Shown: piece after piece, positions 24,323 through 35,259 of the stretch
Numbering within the stretch: the first letter of the stretch is position 1
Layout of the letters: every line of letters begins with the position of its first letter
Notes under the pieces: model-generated
Told to the model about the DNA's origin: nothing
Databases searched by the model: none
What the model saw: the letters and a program-made list of their open reading frames with translations, nothing else
Assembly (NCBI GenBank): GCA_037976565.1
Contig: CP137682.1
Coordinates: forward strand, 20,942,800-21,006,799
From: Mesocentrotus franciscanus
Taxonomy: Eukaryota > Echinodermata > Echinoidea > Camarodonta > Strongylocentrotidae
DNA: 64,000 nucleotides
Direction: 5' to 3'
Translations under genes and position numbers: made by a program

Positions 24323-24480
24323 CGCCTGTGGAACATTCCCTCCGGAAATGACCCTCCTCGCCACATCGAAACAAAACATAACCCTGGGCGCAGGCGACTG
24401 CGCATTCCCCCGCGTACCGCCTAGAGCTGCCGCTCTTCTATAGGCCGGACATACGGGTATCCAGACTTTTCGGTTATCTA
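24323..24480 (-). pseudogene. gag CCHC zinc-knuckle fragment in B1
   Basis: On the minus strand a frame reads CGEEGHFRREC with the preceding Cys two residues upstream, giving CX2CX4HX4C, the nucleic-acid-binding zinc knuckle of retroelement Gag proteins. Relative to the copy at 31070-31202 there are small insertions just upstream, so the frame is broken here. The fragment ends exactly at the CAGGCGCGGATCCAGG terminus. It is a captured relic with no linked protease or reverse transcriptase. Confidence 0.6.
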
Positions 24481-24719
24481 CTAGTGTTGCTGTTAGTGGC
24501 CACTAAGGCCCATTAGTGACTATAAAAACATATGCTCTTCCTGGCTATTTGGGAATGTGTCAGTTTGCAACAGAAATGGAGAAACGCGCATATCATGTGA
24601 TATCACGAACATTTATAAATCACTTGTATGGAATTGAAAATAAGTCATGGTTTAATTTTTTGTTTTGTTGGGGGGGGGCTAGCGCCCCAACCCCCCACCA
24701 GTACGCCAGTGGGTTTAAG

Positions 24720-25100
24720 AGCGATAATGAATCAAACATAAACATATTTCTGACCATTTTTTAAAAATAGATTTTGGCAAATTTCGGCGCGCGCGGTTTT
24801 TAATTTTAAATGCACGCTTATGGCGTCATTTCAAGTCAGAACGGACTGAATAAAGATACTGACGAAATTAAAGGTGATATGCAGGATCTGCTGCAGATCA
24901 CCTAAAAATACATATGAATATTATTGATTTATAATGATGACCTACCCTGAATCTTCGCACAACAGGAGAGCTTGATAATCAGTTCTTTCATTATAGTAAC
25001 AGAACCAACTATTAGGTTCATTTATCACTTTTGTCACAAAGGTGGGATTTATTCTATGAATACTGACGGTACTACTTTTAACAAGTCATGTTTACCCGGT
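24720..25100. other. non-coding stretch
   Basis: Unique-looking AT-rich DNA. No gene or repeat could be supported. Confidence 0.4.
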
Positions 25101-25101
25101 A

Positions 25102-25332
25102 CACTGCAAATTCGTTGTGTAACGACTTTACACAACATTGGGTGGTTCACTCCTTACACAGTGTTGTGTTAAGTTGTGTACCAAAAAATTACACAACTTT
25201 ACACAACGAATTTGCAGTGTAAAGTTGTGTAATTTTTTTTTAAACACAACTCAACACAACTCCTGTGTAAGGAATGAGCCACCCAATGTTGTGTAAATTC
25301 GTTACACATCGTTACACAACGAATTTGCAGTG
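25102..25332. mobile_element. TA-flanked palindromic MITE (Tc1/mariner-like)
   Basis: The ends CACTGCAAATTCGTTGTGTA and its complement are flanked by TA on both sides (25100-25101 and 25333-25334), as expected for Tc1/mariner insertion. The centre contains a third copy of the terminal word (ACGAATTTGCAGTGTAAAG), so the element is a symmetrical array of inverted modules. 231 bp, non-coding. Confidence 0.85.
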
Positions 25333-25394
25333 TACATAATATTTTGACGAGCAAGTTCCCAACCCTTTACATTGACATGGCACCCTTTAGATTT

Positions 25395-25530
25395 CTAGCA
25401 ACATGTTTTTGGAATCTCATCATACCCACGCTCGATACGCTCCCAGCATTGATGATAAGAATCTTTTATGGAAAACCCGCTTGCGTGAACAGCATAACAA
25501 ACGATTTCAAATAAGGGTAGATTCGGGCAA
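25395..25530 (+). repeat. third, diverged copy of a 26.9-kb / 43.6-kb duplication segment
   Basis: The phrases ACATGTTTTTGGAATCTC, CCCACGCTC, AAAACCCGCTTGCGTGAA and CAAACGATTTCAAATAAGG align in order with 27250-27370 and 44030-44155. The match is clearly lower than that between the two main copies. A 70-codon open frame spans it but has no recognisable domain. Confidence 0.45.
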
Positions 25531-26924
25531 AATTATGACAAGCGGCTGTAGGGGCGAGGTTGGGGGGGGGGGCAACTGCCCATGCTCGTATTTCCTTAAC
25601 CATCACAGAGTATAGAAGCAGTACTTTTAAATTGCACTCAACACTCCTAATCCTTTGAACTTTCTGCATTACTAATGTCTAATCACTATCGTTCAGTTAT
25701 CATACAAAGATACTGGCCAAAATTAGGGGGGAAATATCCACCAAAAAACACATTTCCGGCTCGATATTTAATTTTTACACACTACATAACTCAATGAAAT
25801 TGATATCAACTTGAAAGTATTGTATTTATCCATCATATGACACCAAACCCATGGTGATTTGAGGTTTTACTCAAAAGTTATCTATGAAACTCGATTTAAA
25901 CACACCAAACACGTCCTCTATACACTAATACACGTATTTTGCATACAGTTAATACACAGTATGGGCAAAAATTTCGTTTTTGTGGAAGTCAGGTAAATAG
26001 CTTTGGGTTACTATAACTTTTCACTGAAAAGAGATATAATCCAATCCTTTGCACAGGATATTGTCCTTGTACATAAAACATTTCTTGGAAAGTAACGAAA
26101 AAAATACATCTCGCCGATTTTGATACATGGAAAACAAAGTTTTTGATCAAAAAAAATTCTTCTAAATCACGGAAAATCATGTTTCTTACTTAACTTGCGA
26201 TGTTAATTAATCCAAATTCTGTCAAAATTGGTGTTAAAATGTAGAAAATTTAATTTTCTTTCATATGACACCAACTCATGCTATTTCAAGGTTTCCTTAA
26301 AAACTGTTTTTACAAAACAATATTTTTTCGTCAAAAGGGCTGCTGTTTTTTTAACGCACCCTCCGATTAAAGGTAAAGACCAGTTTTGAAAACGCCCCTC
26401 TCTCAAAAAAATGAAATGGAAGCTCTCATTACCAATCATGTGAAAGAATATGTTGTGACTAATACGTGATGATACAAACTTTGCCGGGAAAGTCGGGAAA
26501 CCACCTACTAATTTATTGATATATTTGGTAAATTATTATATCTATTGGGACCAAATAGATATCGCGCACGTGGTCGCGTAGTCCCATATACATCTTCCTG
26601 TGTACAGTGCTTGTAACTTTCCCAAGACTGGGCCAAATTTCTTATCATTTTGATGATTCCAGAACCTTGCAGTACACACCAATACTTATATGCTATATGA
26701 TCAACCTTTTCTTATCGATTCCACAACGTTTCTTTCACAATGCAATCGCATGACCAGAACTGGTCTTTATCTTTAAAGTGTGCCCGCTACAAAAAAAAAA
26801 AAAAAACTTTGATACATAGTGTCTTATCGTAAAATCTTTCAAATAAACAAGGTGTGCTTAGTTTGTGTGGTAGTGGCAAGCAAACCCCTCTTTTCTGACT
26901 TTGGCCCTCCGCTTAGTATTCAAC
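25531..26924. other. non-coding stretch
   Basis: No gene. 26625-26760 is a dispersed repeat fragment shared with 4480-4640. A poly-A run lies at about 26791-26807. Confidence 0.45.
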
Positions 26925-28170
26925 ATCAGCTTAACGGTTAAAAGATATTCTAAGTTCACCTATAGGTTTCACTTAATTCATGAATTACATTATGATATAC
27001 ATACATTATCTATAATCTTGTAAAAGATGGTGGACCTTAATATCAGGTATAATGCAGTGTACAGAAGCCAAAATATTGTTTCCATTGTTCACTTCAGTTA
27101 TATGTCTGTCTTAGTTTTGTCGCATATTTTTTTTAGCCAGGAATGTTTGTATCAAAGCGAAACGGAGTTATACCCAAATTTGGACATGCTTACACTTCAA
27201 GTTCCCAAACAGCTTTGCATTGTAATTTCACTCTTTTGAATCTATTCGACAAACATGTTTTTGATCTTCCGAGCACCCAAGCTCCTCAGGATACAATCAG
27301 TGATCATAATTTCTTTATGTAAAACCTACCAGCGTGAATATCATTACAAATGATTTCAATCAAGGTACGTTTCCTTTCAGAATGTTCCTTTCAAATGTGT
27401 TTTTCTTTCTTCTTTTACCCCAGCCTTCGGGCAAAGATTTGTGTGGTTACCAGGCAAAGTCACTCTTCCGTCTCTGTCTGTCTGTCCCCCTCTCTCTTGT
27501 CTTGAAAAATCCAGGGTCCATGAGTAAACCCATATCCTTTATATACTCTAAACAAAGAAGAAGAAAGGAAAGACACTACACACATAATAGGTTCCATAAC
27601 ACAATTTTTCAATTTTTCGTTAGGCTGCGAAAAAAGTAACTTGTAGAATCTTTTAATGTCGGATGATGATTTTGTTTTCAACTTAACATAGAGAGCCTCC
27701 TTCCTACATGATGTAATAATGACATAATTATGTCAATAGCTTGTAAATTAGTAATTTTAAATAATATTAAAATAATCCCTCTTGCACGTCAACATGGATA
27801 ATCAGACCATATTGTTCATACCCATGATCTACAATAAGCACAATCTTACGTTGATTCACCCTCCCGCTACAAGTCAAAAAGCAATTACCCACAATGTCAT
27901 TGGCAGACTAAAATATAATAATGAGTCTTGCAGGAATTTACATCTTGAAAAGAACGTCAAAAGGACGTCTGGATTCGCCGATAGTTTGCTTGGTTTGTTT
28001 GGTAGAGCAAACATAACACATTTTCCGGTTAAAGTACACACGCACACTCCCACATATTCTCCGTTTTGTTTTTCCGTAATTCTTTTATTTTTAATTAATT
28101 TAACATCAAAACAATACAAGTAATTTTTCAAAATAGGACCCTATTCCTCATTATCATATTAACATTCAAT

Positions 28171-28530
28171 CAGCAGATGTATTAGTTTTATTGTATTAAA
28201 AGAAAACCAACGCTCTATCTCTCCCCTTTACTTTTCTTCTCTGCAAGACACTCTTCTGCTTTTTTATTTATATTCTTGTATCTAAGTTGAGGGCTGCGAG
28301 CACGTCAAGCTACTTTGCTTATGCTGTAGCCCTCCTGCATCTAATGTATGTTAATTATGCATTCAATATTTTTGTTTAATTTCGTATATTTTCTGTATAA
28401 AATTATATTCATATGAAATATTGTATCAAACCTGATCAAACCATAATATGTTCATGAAAATGTATGATGAAAAAAAAGAAAGACGCAGAAGCCAATAAAT
28501 CAAATCAAATCATATCAAACATTATTCAAT
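28171..28530 (+). mobile_element. LINE 3'-end insertion with 7-bp target duplication
   Basis: It ends in a pentamer-like tail (AATAAATCAAATCAAATCAT), preceded by a hairpin GAGGGCTG...GTAGCCCTCC of the type found in CR1-like 3' ends. ATTCAAT flanks it at 28164-28170 and 28524-28530. The corresponding point in copy B (about 45225-45240) has a single AATTCAATTTAC, the empty site. There is no coding sequence, so this is a strongly 5'-truncated copy. Confidence 0.7.
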
Positions 28531-28639
28531 TTACATAATACAAGTACAATTCAAAAATTAGGATCCAATTTAAAAAAAAATGAAATCAGTTATAATGTAA
28601 AACAAATTATAACCCCTTCCCTTACTACCCGACCCCAAA

Positions 28640-28735
28640 CACCCCCAAACACACCCACACATGCAAAAGAATACACACACGCACACGCACACACACACAT
28701 ACACACACCAACACACACGCACACATACCTAGGTC
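28640..28735. repeat. CA-rich microsatellite
   Basis: (CA)n with CCCC and GC interruptions. It is not present at the corresponding place in copy B. Confidence 0.75.
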
Positions 28736-29900
28736 TACATTACGCTTCAAAATTTTATTCTCTTTATCTGCTTCATTCGAATTTCAAGAATCATTCCTCA
28801 AACATTGTGGGAAATTTTCGTTGTGTTGTATTTCCCTGATTTCAGTATAAATTTCCTTAGAATTAGATAAGAATAAATAAATACATGTATAGCAATTTAA
28901 TATAATAAAACGAAAATTGAATGTAAACATTCAAAACATAATCAAATACTAACTGGGAAACTAAAGACTGACATACCCTGTTTACATTTGCAACCGAAGA
29001 TTTGGAATTATCTAGATTCGCTTGTATACCAGATTTCAATTACAGAATTGTGGGAAAAGTCCTCTAAGGCGATGGCAGTTGATATATATTGGAGCCCCGC
29101 CCCCCAAAAAAAAATCTGCCTGGGGAGAGACTAAGGTTTTTACTTGCTGGGCGGAATGCCCAGATAGTAGTTCCATGGTATGACGTGATTTGATTTGCAT
29201 CACAATGCCCATCAGGACCGACCCACTGAGCGAGAGATATGTGAATTTTCCTCTGGTTTCGTTTTTGGACCACATAGCTCGACTGACTTGCGTCAGGTAC
29301 CTGCCAAATATCACCAGACTGTGAAATACGGACTCACGCAGCCTATGTCTTTCATTTGATACGGGTTATCACTCACATCTACATGAACATCTGATGGAAC
29401 GAAGCACATTTGTGCTTAGGGAATTTGCATTAGACTGATTTCTAGATCATTTTCCTCGACACACTGCATGTTTTGGCATCTGTCAAACTCGATTCATGAC
29501 ACAGACTATACAAACTCTGCTCTTATCTTGCGAAACAGAAATTGTAAACGCCTTTGTAACACGTTCTAGAAGAGAACTCTCATGTCACTTGTTGCCAGTT
29601 ACTTTTATTTGAACTGTGTAAGATTATGTGTAAATCCTTTTAGCTCGGCTATAATTGGATAAATATTTCTGAGGAGAAGACTCAACGCCTCATTCCACGA
29701 TTCATTTCGCATTTAGCAGGATCTAGGCAAACAGTGAGTATTATATATATCATTTTTTACTCGTTACCTCTAAATTGTGTTGATCCAAGTAATAGCCACT
29801 ATATCAGCTCATCGCAATAGAGTTATATACAATCCATGTATATATTGCAGAAACCCTAATCCTTAGTAAATATCATAAACAGTTTGAATAAATGTTGTTA

Positions 29901-30394
29901 GTATTGTGAGAATGATGAGAAGGTGGACTATGCCCCTATTAGCATGTCTTAAGTTTCTTAAGTCTATACCTGGACAGGGATAAGACATTTTGGCTCTGGT
30001 AACATTTGGAACATCATCTCGGTCGAAACGATTCCTCCAAAATCCCCGGCAGTATAGTGGACTTTGCATTTAATGAACCTTTTAAAAAGGTAATTTCGTT
30101 GAAGATTTGTTGTTTTTGTTTTTGGTGATGTTCATGGTGATGATTCGTGATCTCATGACGTTAGAGAGCAAACATTTCAACATTCGGGCAATGTTGGGCA
30201 ATTTGCATAATTTGCAAAAAATGATGAGCCCAATGTTTCATCATAATGCATGATAGGTGTATTCCCAGCTTCTGAAGGGAGTAGGAATCACGTCTGATGT
30301 CTATTTTGTAATTTAATGTCATGTATAGGTACTAAAGGTGAAGTAAAGATCGGAATAATTATCATGGAATATTGACAATGGATACTGTTACATC
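29901..30394. other. non-coding stretch
   Basis: No feature could be supported. Confidence 0.4.
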
Positions 30395-30560
30395 TCGAAA
30401 TATTTATCTTTATTCATTCATTCGTTTATTTATTATGTGTTCCATATACAGGGTGGTCTCTTCAGGACATAAAAACTGATTTGCAAGAATGCCCTGTATT
30501 ACATAATGCAATTACAATGCAACGTAAAACAACATACAAATTCAACAATAGCCCAATATT
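30395..30560 (-). mobile_element. LINE 3'-end fragment
   Basis: Read on the minus strand, it contains ACAGGGCATTCTTGCAAATC, a GACCACCCTGT stem partner and a tail AATAAATAAACGAATGAATG. A paired stem just before a short-word AATAAA-like tail is the usual layout of CR1-like LINE 3' ends. No ORF remains. Confidence 0.5.
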
Positions 30561-30867
30561 AGCAAACTAAATAAAACAAAACACCTGCTCATAATCAATG
30601 CATGACATGAATAGAGGACATGAAAGTCTTGTACTGTACATGAAACAGACGGTGCGTCTGGAATACACCACCACAAAGAACATACCTTATTTCTGCAAGC
30701 TTCATTTTATTTGTACTTCATTTTACTTCATTTTACTCTCTCACTACTTATAATTTCCAGCCCACAATACAACATTCTACAAATTAAGAAATAAATACAA
30801 ATATCTATAGTGGCTGTGAAAACAAATGAAATAAAGTTGGTCTAGGCCTACTTAACTCCCCGATATT
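30561..30867. other. non-coding stretch
   Basis: Local repeats of TTCATTTTA(CT)TTC near 30702-30740. No gene seen. Confidence 0.4.
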
Positions 30868-31069
30868 TTGGTGATTTATAAATGTTCGTGATTATTAAGG
30901 GGTTTTCAACAAAATGCGCGTTTCTCCATTTCTGTTGAAAACTGACACATTCCCAAATAGCCAGGAAGAGCATATGTTTTTTATAGTCACTAATGGGCCT
31001 TAGTGGCCACTAACAGTAACACTAGTAAATAACCGTATATCAAGTTTAGCGAAAAGTCTGGATACCCGT

Positions 31070-31202
31070 ATGTCCGGCCTAGAGAAGAGCTTAGCGAAGA
31101 TCGCGGCAGCTCTAGGCGGTACGCGGGGGAATGCGCAGTCGCATGCGCCCAGGGTTTGTTTTGGATGTGGTGAGGAGGGTCATTTCCAGAGGGAATGTAC
31201 CA
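31070..31202 (+). pseudogene. gag zinc-knuckle fragment in B2 (open frame)
   Basis: An ATG-initiated frame of 45 codons carries SGLEKSLAKIAAALGG and then CFGCGEEGHFQREC, a canonical CX2CX4HX4C knuckle, after which it runs into the CAGGCGCGGATCCAGG terminus at 31203 and becomes a Lys/Glu/Arg simple-repeat translation. CCHC knuckles are found in Gag of LTR retroelements and in some cellular RNA-binding proteins. The frame is closed upstream by a stop about 12 codons before the ATG. Best read as a piece of retroelement gag captured inside a DNA transposon; expression not shown. Confidence 0.6.
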
Positions 31203-31209
31203 CAGGCGC

Positions 31210-31510
31210 GGATCCAGGGGGCGGGCCTTGCCCCCCCCCCCCTCCCCGCAAAGAAAAAGAAAAAAAAAGAGAAAGAGAAGGAAAAAAAGGGAAAAGAAAA
31301 GAGGAGAGAAAGGGAAAGGAAGAAGAGAAAGAAGAAAAGAAAATGGGGAAAAAAGAAGGAGATCGGGGCGAAAGGGCCTTGCCTCCCCCAGCAAACCTAA
31401 AAGAGAGAGAAGAAAGGGAAGGGAAAGGGAAGGGGGAGGGAAAGGTAAGGAAAGAAAGAGAGTAAGAAGATAGGTAGGGGAAATCAGTTGCGATTTTCCC
31501 CGCCAACAAG
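31210..31510 (-). repeat. purine tract (inverse of the B1 pyrimidine tract)
   Basis: GA/GAAA runs with the box TCGCAACTGAT..GTTGGCGGG in reverse near 31485-31510. Long Lys/Arg/Glu frames and their Ser/Phe/Leu shadows arise from it. Confidence 0.8.
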
Positions 31511-31849
31511 GTGTAGATCGGTGGGGGTGGGGGTAATTAGTGTCCTGCCAGTGTCACAACAAAATTCAAACGTGGTTCATTTCTAATCCCATACCGGGGA
31601 TTTACAAATATTGCTGAAATGACATAATTTCCCGAGATTTTTCCTCACTTTTTAGTAAATTATACTTTTTTATGCGTTTGTTGGAAAATTACAAACTCCT
31701 AAATTTACAGTCAGGCAAAACATATGCTTATTTTGAGGCCTACATTGAGGCCCGCAGAACGACGGGGCTCCGGGGCCTCGAGCTCCGCCCCCCACTTTTT
31801 TGGAAAAAGTATACTAAAGAGAAATAGAAAGAAAGAGAGAAAGAAAGAA

Positions 31850-32643
31850 TAGTAACCTGCAAGTATCACAAAATAATGAGGTATCAAAATATGCTCATCT
31901 GACCTTGATTAAATGCCTGAAACCCCTAAGCTTCCGGGGGTTCTGTCCCCTGGATTCTCATCTAACTGTAATCTAATGCCTAAAACCCCCGAGCCGCTGG
32001 GGGCTCCGCAACTGGACCCCACGCCAATTAGTGTCCTGCCAGTGTCACAAATAAGGTATCAAAATATGCTCATCTGACCGTAATTAAATGCCTAAACCCC
32101 TGAACTTCCGGTAGCTCTGCCCCCTCGACCCCAGCAGGGGCCCTAAGGCGGCCCCTGAATGCTTATCTGACCGTTTTAAGATGCCTGAAACCCCTGAGCT
32201 TCTAGGGGCTTCGCCCCCTGGAGCCCACGCCAATTAGTTTCCTGCCAGTGTCACAAATAAGATATCAAAATATGATCATCTGACCGTAATTAAACGCCTA
32301 AAACCCTTGAGCCTCCGGGGGCTCTGCTCCCTGGACCCAACCAATGGCCCTAAGGCGGCCCCCTGGATACTCATTTGACAGTAATTTATTACCTAAAACC
32401 CCTGAGCTTCCGGGGGCTCCGCCCCCTGGACCCCACGCCAATTAGTGACCTGCCATGCAGTGTCACAAATAGGTTATCAAAATATGCTCATCTGACCGTG
32501 ATTAAATGCTTAAAACCCCTGAGCTTCCAGGGGCTCTGCCCTCTGGACCCCACCTAGGGCCCTAAAACGGGCCCCTAGATGCTCATCTGACGGTAATTTA
32601 GTGCCTAAAACCCCTAAACTTCCGGTGGCTCTGCCCCCTCGAC
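31850..32643 (-). repeat. hairpin tandem array, B2 left part
   Basis: Reverse-complement units of the B1 array (TGACACTGGCAGG-type landmarks as CCTGCCAGTGTCACAAATAA, GAGCTTCCGGGGGCTCTG, TGCTCATCTGACCGTAATTA). It is interrupted at CCCTCGAC by element A and resumes at 37169. Confidence 0.85.
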
Positions 32644-33539
32644 CAGGCGCGGATCCAGGGGGGAGGCCGAGCGGGCCTTGGCCCCAAAAAAAAAAGAGAA
32701 GAGAGAAGAAAAGAAGAGAAAGAAGGAAGAAGAGAAGGGGAAAAGAAGGAGGTCGGGAGGGGCCGAAAGGGCCTTGACTCCTAGGCTGTTGCCTCCCCCA
32801 GTAAAAAAAAATAAGAGAGAAGGAAGGAAAGGGAAAGAAAAAGGAAAAGAGGAGATAAAGGGAAGGACAAAAGAGGAAGAAGAAAAGAAAAAGAGGGGAT
32901 ATCAGTTGCAATTTTCCCGCCAAGTTGTGGATCGGGGGGGGGCTTGCCTCTAACCCCCTCCCCCCCCAAAAAAAAAAGAGAGAAGGAAGGGAAAGGGAAC
33001 AAAAAAGACGAAGAAGAAAAGAAAAGGGTGAAAAGAAGGGAGATCAGTTGCGATTAATTCCGCCAACAACGTGTGGATCGGGGAGGGGAGTCTAAAGGCC
33101 CTGCCCCCTACAGCAAACCTAAAAGAGAGAGAGAAAGGGACACTTGCTGAAATGACACAATTTTCCGAGTTTTTCCTCACTTTTTAGTAAATTATATTTT
33201 TTTATGTGTTTGTTGGAAAATAACAAATTCCTAAATTTACAGTCAGGCAAGAAATTTCCGAGTTCTTTCCTCACTTTTTAGTAAATTATACTCTTTTATG
33301 CGTTTGTTGGAAAATGACAAATTCCTAAATTTACAGTCAAGCAAGATATTTCCGAGTTTTTTCTTCACTTTTTAGTAAATTATACTTTTTATGCGTTTGT
33401 TGGAAAATAATAAATTCCTAAATTTACAGTCAGGCAAGAAATATGCTTATTTAGAGGCCTACATGTCAGGGCCCGCGGAACTGCGGGGATCGAGGCCTCG
33501 AGCCCCCAACTTTTTTGAAAAAGTATATTAAAGAAAATT

Positions 33540-34127
33540 AGAAAGAAAGAATAGTGACCTGCCAGTGTCACAAAATAATGGGGTATAAAAATATGCTCAT
33601 CTGACCGTGATTAAATGCCTATAACCCTGAGCTTCCGGGGCTCTGCCCCTTGATTCCACCTAGGGATCTAAGGCGGGCCCCTGGATGCTCATCTGACGGT
33701 AATTTAATGCCTAAAACTCCTGAGCTTCTGGGGACTCCGCCCCTGGACCCCACACCAATTATTGTCTTGCCAGTGTCACAAATAAGGTATCAAAATAGGC
33801 TCATCTGACAGTAATTAAACGCCTAAAACACCTGAGCTTCTGGGCCTCCGCCCCCTGGACCCGACGCTAAATAGTGTCCTGCTTCTGTCAATAAGGTATA
33901 ACAAAAATGCTCATCTGACCGTAATTAAACGCATAAAACCCTGTGCTTCCGGGGCTCTGCCCTGGACCCAACCAAGGGCCCCAAGGCGGGCCCCTGGATA
34001 CTCACCTGACTGTAATTTAATGCCTAAAACCCTTGAGCTTCCGGGGGCTTCGCCCCCTGGACCCCTCGCCATTTAGTGACCTGCGAGTGTCACAAATAAG
34101 GTATCAAAATATGTTCATCTGACCGTA
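33540..34127 (-). repeat. hairpin tandem array inside element A, part 1
   Basis: More degenerate copies of the same units (GAGCTTCCGGGG, TGCTCATCTGACCGTAATTA, CCTGCCAGTGTCAC). Three near-repeats of TTTAGTAAATTATA...AAATTTACAGTCAGGCAAG precede it at 33180-33440 (period about 110 bp). Confidence 0.8.
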
Positions 34128-35092
34128 ATCTAACAAGTGAAACGCTCTCAGCGGTCTCGCCTGCATTACGCAATTCGATATGATGAAAAATTGAGGTAGG
34201 GACATTTTTGATAGGCAGGTTTGCCCATTAGCAGGCCCCCCAAAATGAAATCCTCTGAATCTAATCAGCATTTTGAAGTGAATATTGACTAAGAATATGC
34301 AGACCTGAAATGACATTTGACCTTGACTTTGTCACCTGAAAGACTAATCACATGATTGGTGATACTTGATAACCCTTACGTTCAAGTTTCATGGAATAGG
34401 AATGTATACTTTCAAAATTACGATAAAAATTCAAGATCTTAACGTGATGCCACAACATAGTCTAAGTTTGATGACTGGAAATGACCTTTGACCTTGACTT
34501 AGTGACCTGAAATTCAACTCACATGATTGGGGATACTTGATATGCCTTTAGTCTAAGTTTCATTGAATAATAACTTATACTTTCAAAATTATATTAAAAA
34601 TTCAAAAACTTAACCTCAGGTTAAGTTTTTGATGATGATGCCACAACATGGTCTAAGTTTGTTGACCTTAAATGACCTTTGACCTTGACTTTGTGACCTG
34701 AAATTCTCCTCACATCATAAGGGATACTTGATATGCCTTTAGTCTAAGTTTCATTGAATAAGAACTTATACTCTCAAAATTATATTAAAAATTCAAAAAC
34801 TTAACCTCAGGTTAATTTTTGATGATGATGCCACAACATGGTCTAAGTTTGTTGACCTTAAATGACCTTTGACCTTGACTTTGTGACCTGAAATTCTCCT
34901 CACATCATAAGGGATACTTGATAACCCTTTAGTCCAAGTTTCATTGAATAAGAACTTATACTTTCAAAATTATATTAACATTCTAAAACTTAACCTTGGT
35001 TAAGTTTTGATGTTGACGCCGCCGCCGTCGCCGCCGCCGCCACCGGAAAAGCGGCGCCTATGTCTCGCTTTTGCTACGCAGGCGAGACAAAA
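34128..35092. mobile_element. insert with GTCTCGCCTGC termini and 190-bp tandem core
   Basis: The edges carry GTCTCGCCTGCATTACG (about 34155) and its inverse CTACGCAGGCGAGAC (ending 35090). It interrupts a hairpin-array unit: the left flank stops at GACCGTAATCTAA and the right flank resumes at AAAACCCTGAGCTTCC. The core holds four tandem units (landmarks near 34313, 34483, 34673 and 34863), each with GACCTTTGACCTTGACT or a variant. A (GCC)n run lies near 35018-35042. No coding frame. Confidence 0.65.
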
Positions 35093-35259
35093 CCCTGAGC
35101 TTCCGGGGGCTCCGCCCTTTCGACTCCACAAGGGGTCCTGAGGCGGCCCTGAATACTTAACTGACCATTATAAAATGCCTAAAACCCTGAGCTTCTGCCC
35201 CCCCCCCCTGGACACCACGCCAATGAGTGACCTGCCAGTGTCATGAATTAAGGTATCAA

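Larger units (their letters stand above)
21784..24719 (+). mobile_element. hAT-like non-autonomous element B1 with 8-bp target duplication
   Basis: The element itself is 21792-24711 (2920 bp). Its ends are inverted: left CAGTGGCGTAATGAGC, right (reverse) CACTGGCGTACTGG, matching at 9 of the first 10 bases. It is flanked by identical 8-mers GGTTTAAG at 21784-21791 and 24712-24719. An 8-bp duplication plus CANNG termini is characteristic of the hAT superfamily. There is no transposase frame. Order inside: terminal region, hairpin tandem array, unique ~300 bp, pyrimidine tract, a CAGGCGCGGATCCAGG-type terminus of another family (reverse, about 24308), a gag zinc-knuckle fragment (minus), and the right terminal region. 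A second copy is at 30868-38189. Confidence 0.85.
26925..29900 (+). repeat. segmental duplication, left copy (A)
   Basis: Colinear with 43648-51975 through many shared phrases, for example AGATGGTGGACC, AGGAATGTTTGTATCAAAGC, CCAGGGTCCATGAGTAAAC, GACGTCTG and GATTCGC around 27965-27976, GACCACATAGCTCGACTGAC, and GGATAAATATTTCTGAGGAG. The copies have diverged by substitutions and indels. Copy A lacks the four transposon insertions of copy B and has one LINE 3'-end insertion that B lacks. Short open frames inside are not conserved between the copies, so no gene is inferred. Confidence 0.75.

Noticed and set aside
23647..24405. Long open frames on both strands (up to 234 codons)
   Set aside because: They arise from a pyrimidine/purine tract inside a transposon; composition is almost only Phe/Leu/Ser/Pro or Lys/Glu/Arg.
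31131..32953. Lys/Glu/Arg-rich frames suggestive of a charged coiled coil
   Set aside because: Same purine tract in inverted copies; only the 45-codon gag fragment at 31070-31202 has a domain signature.
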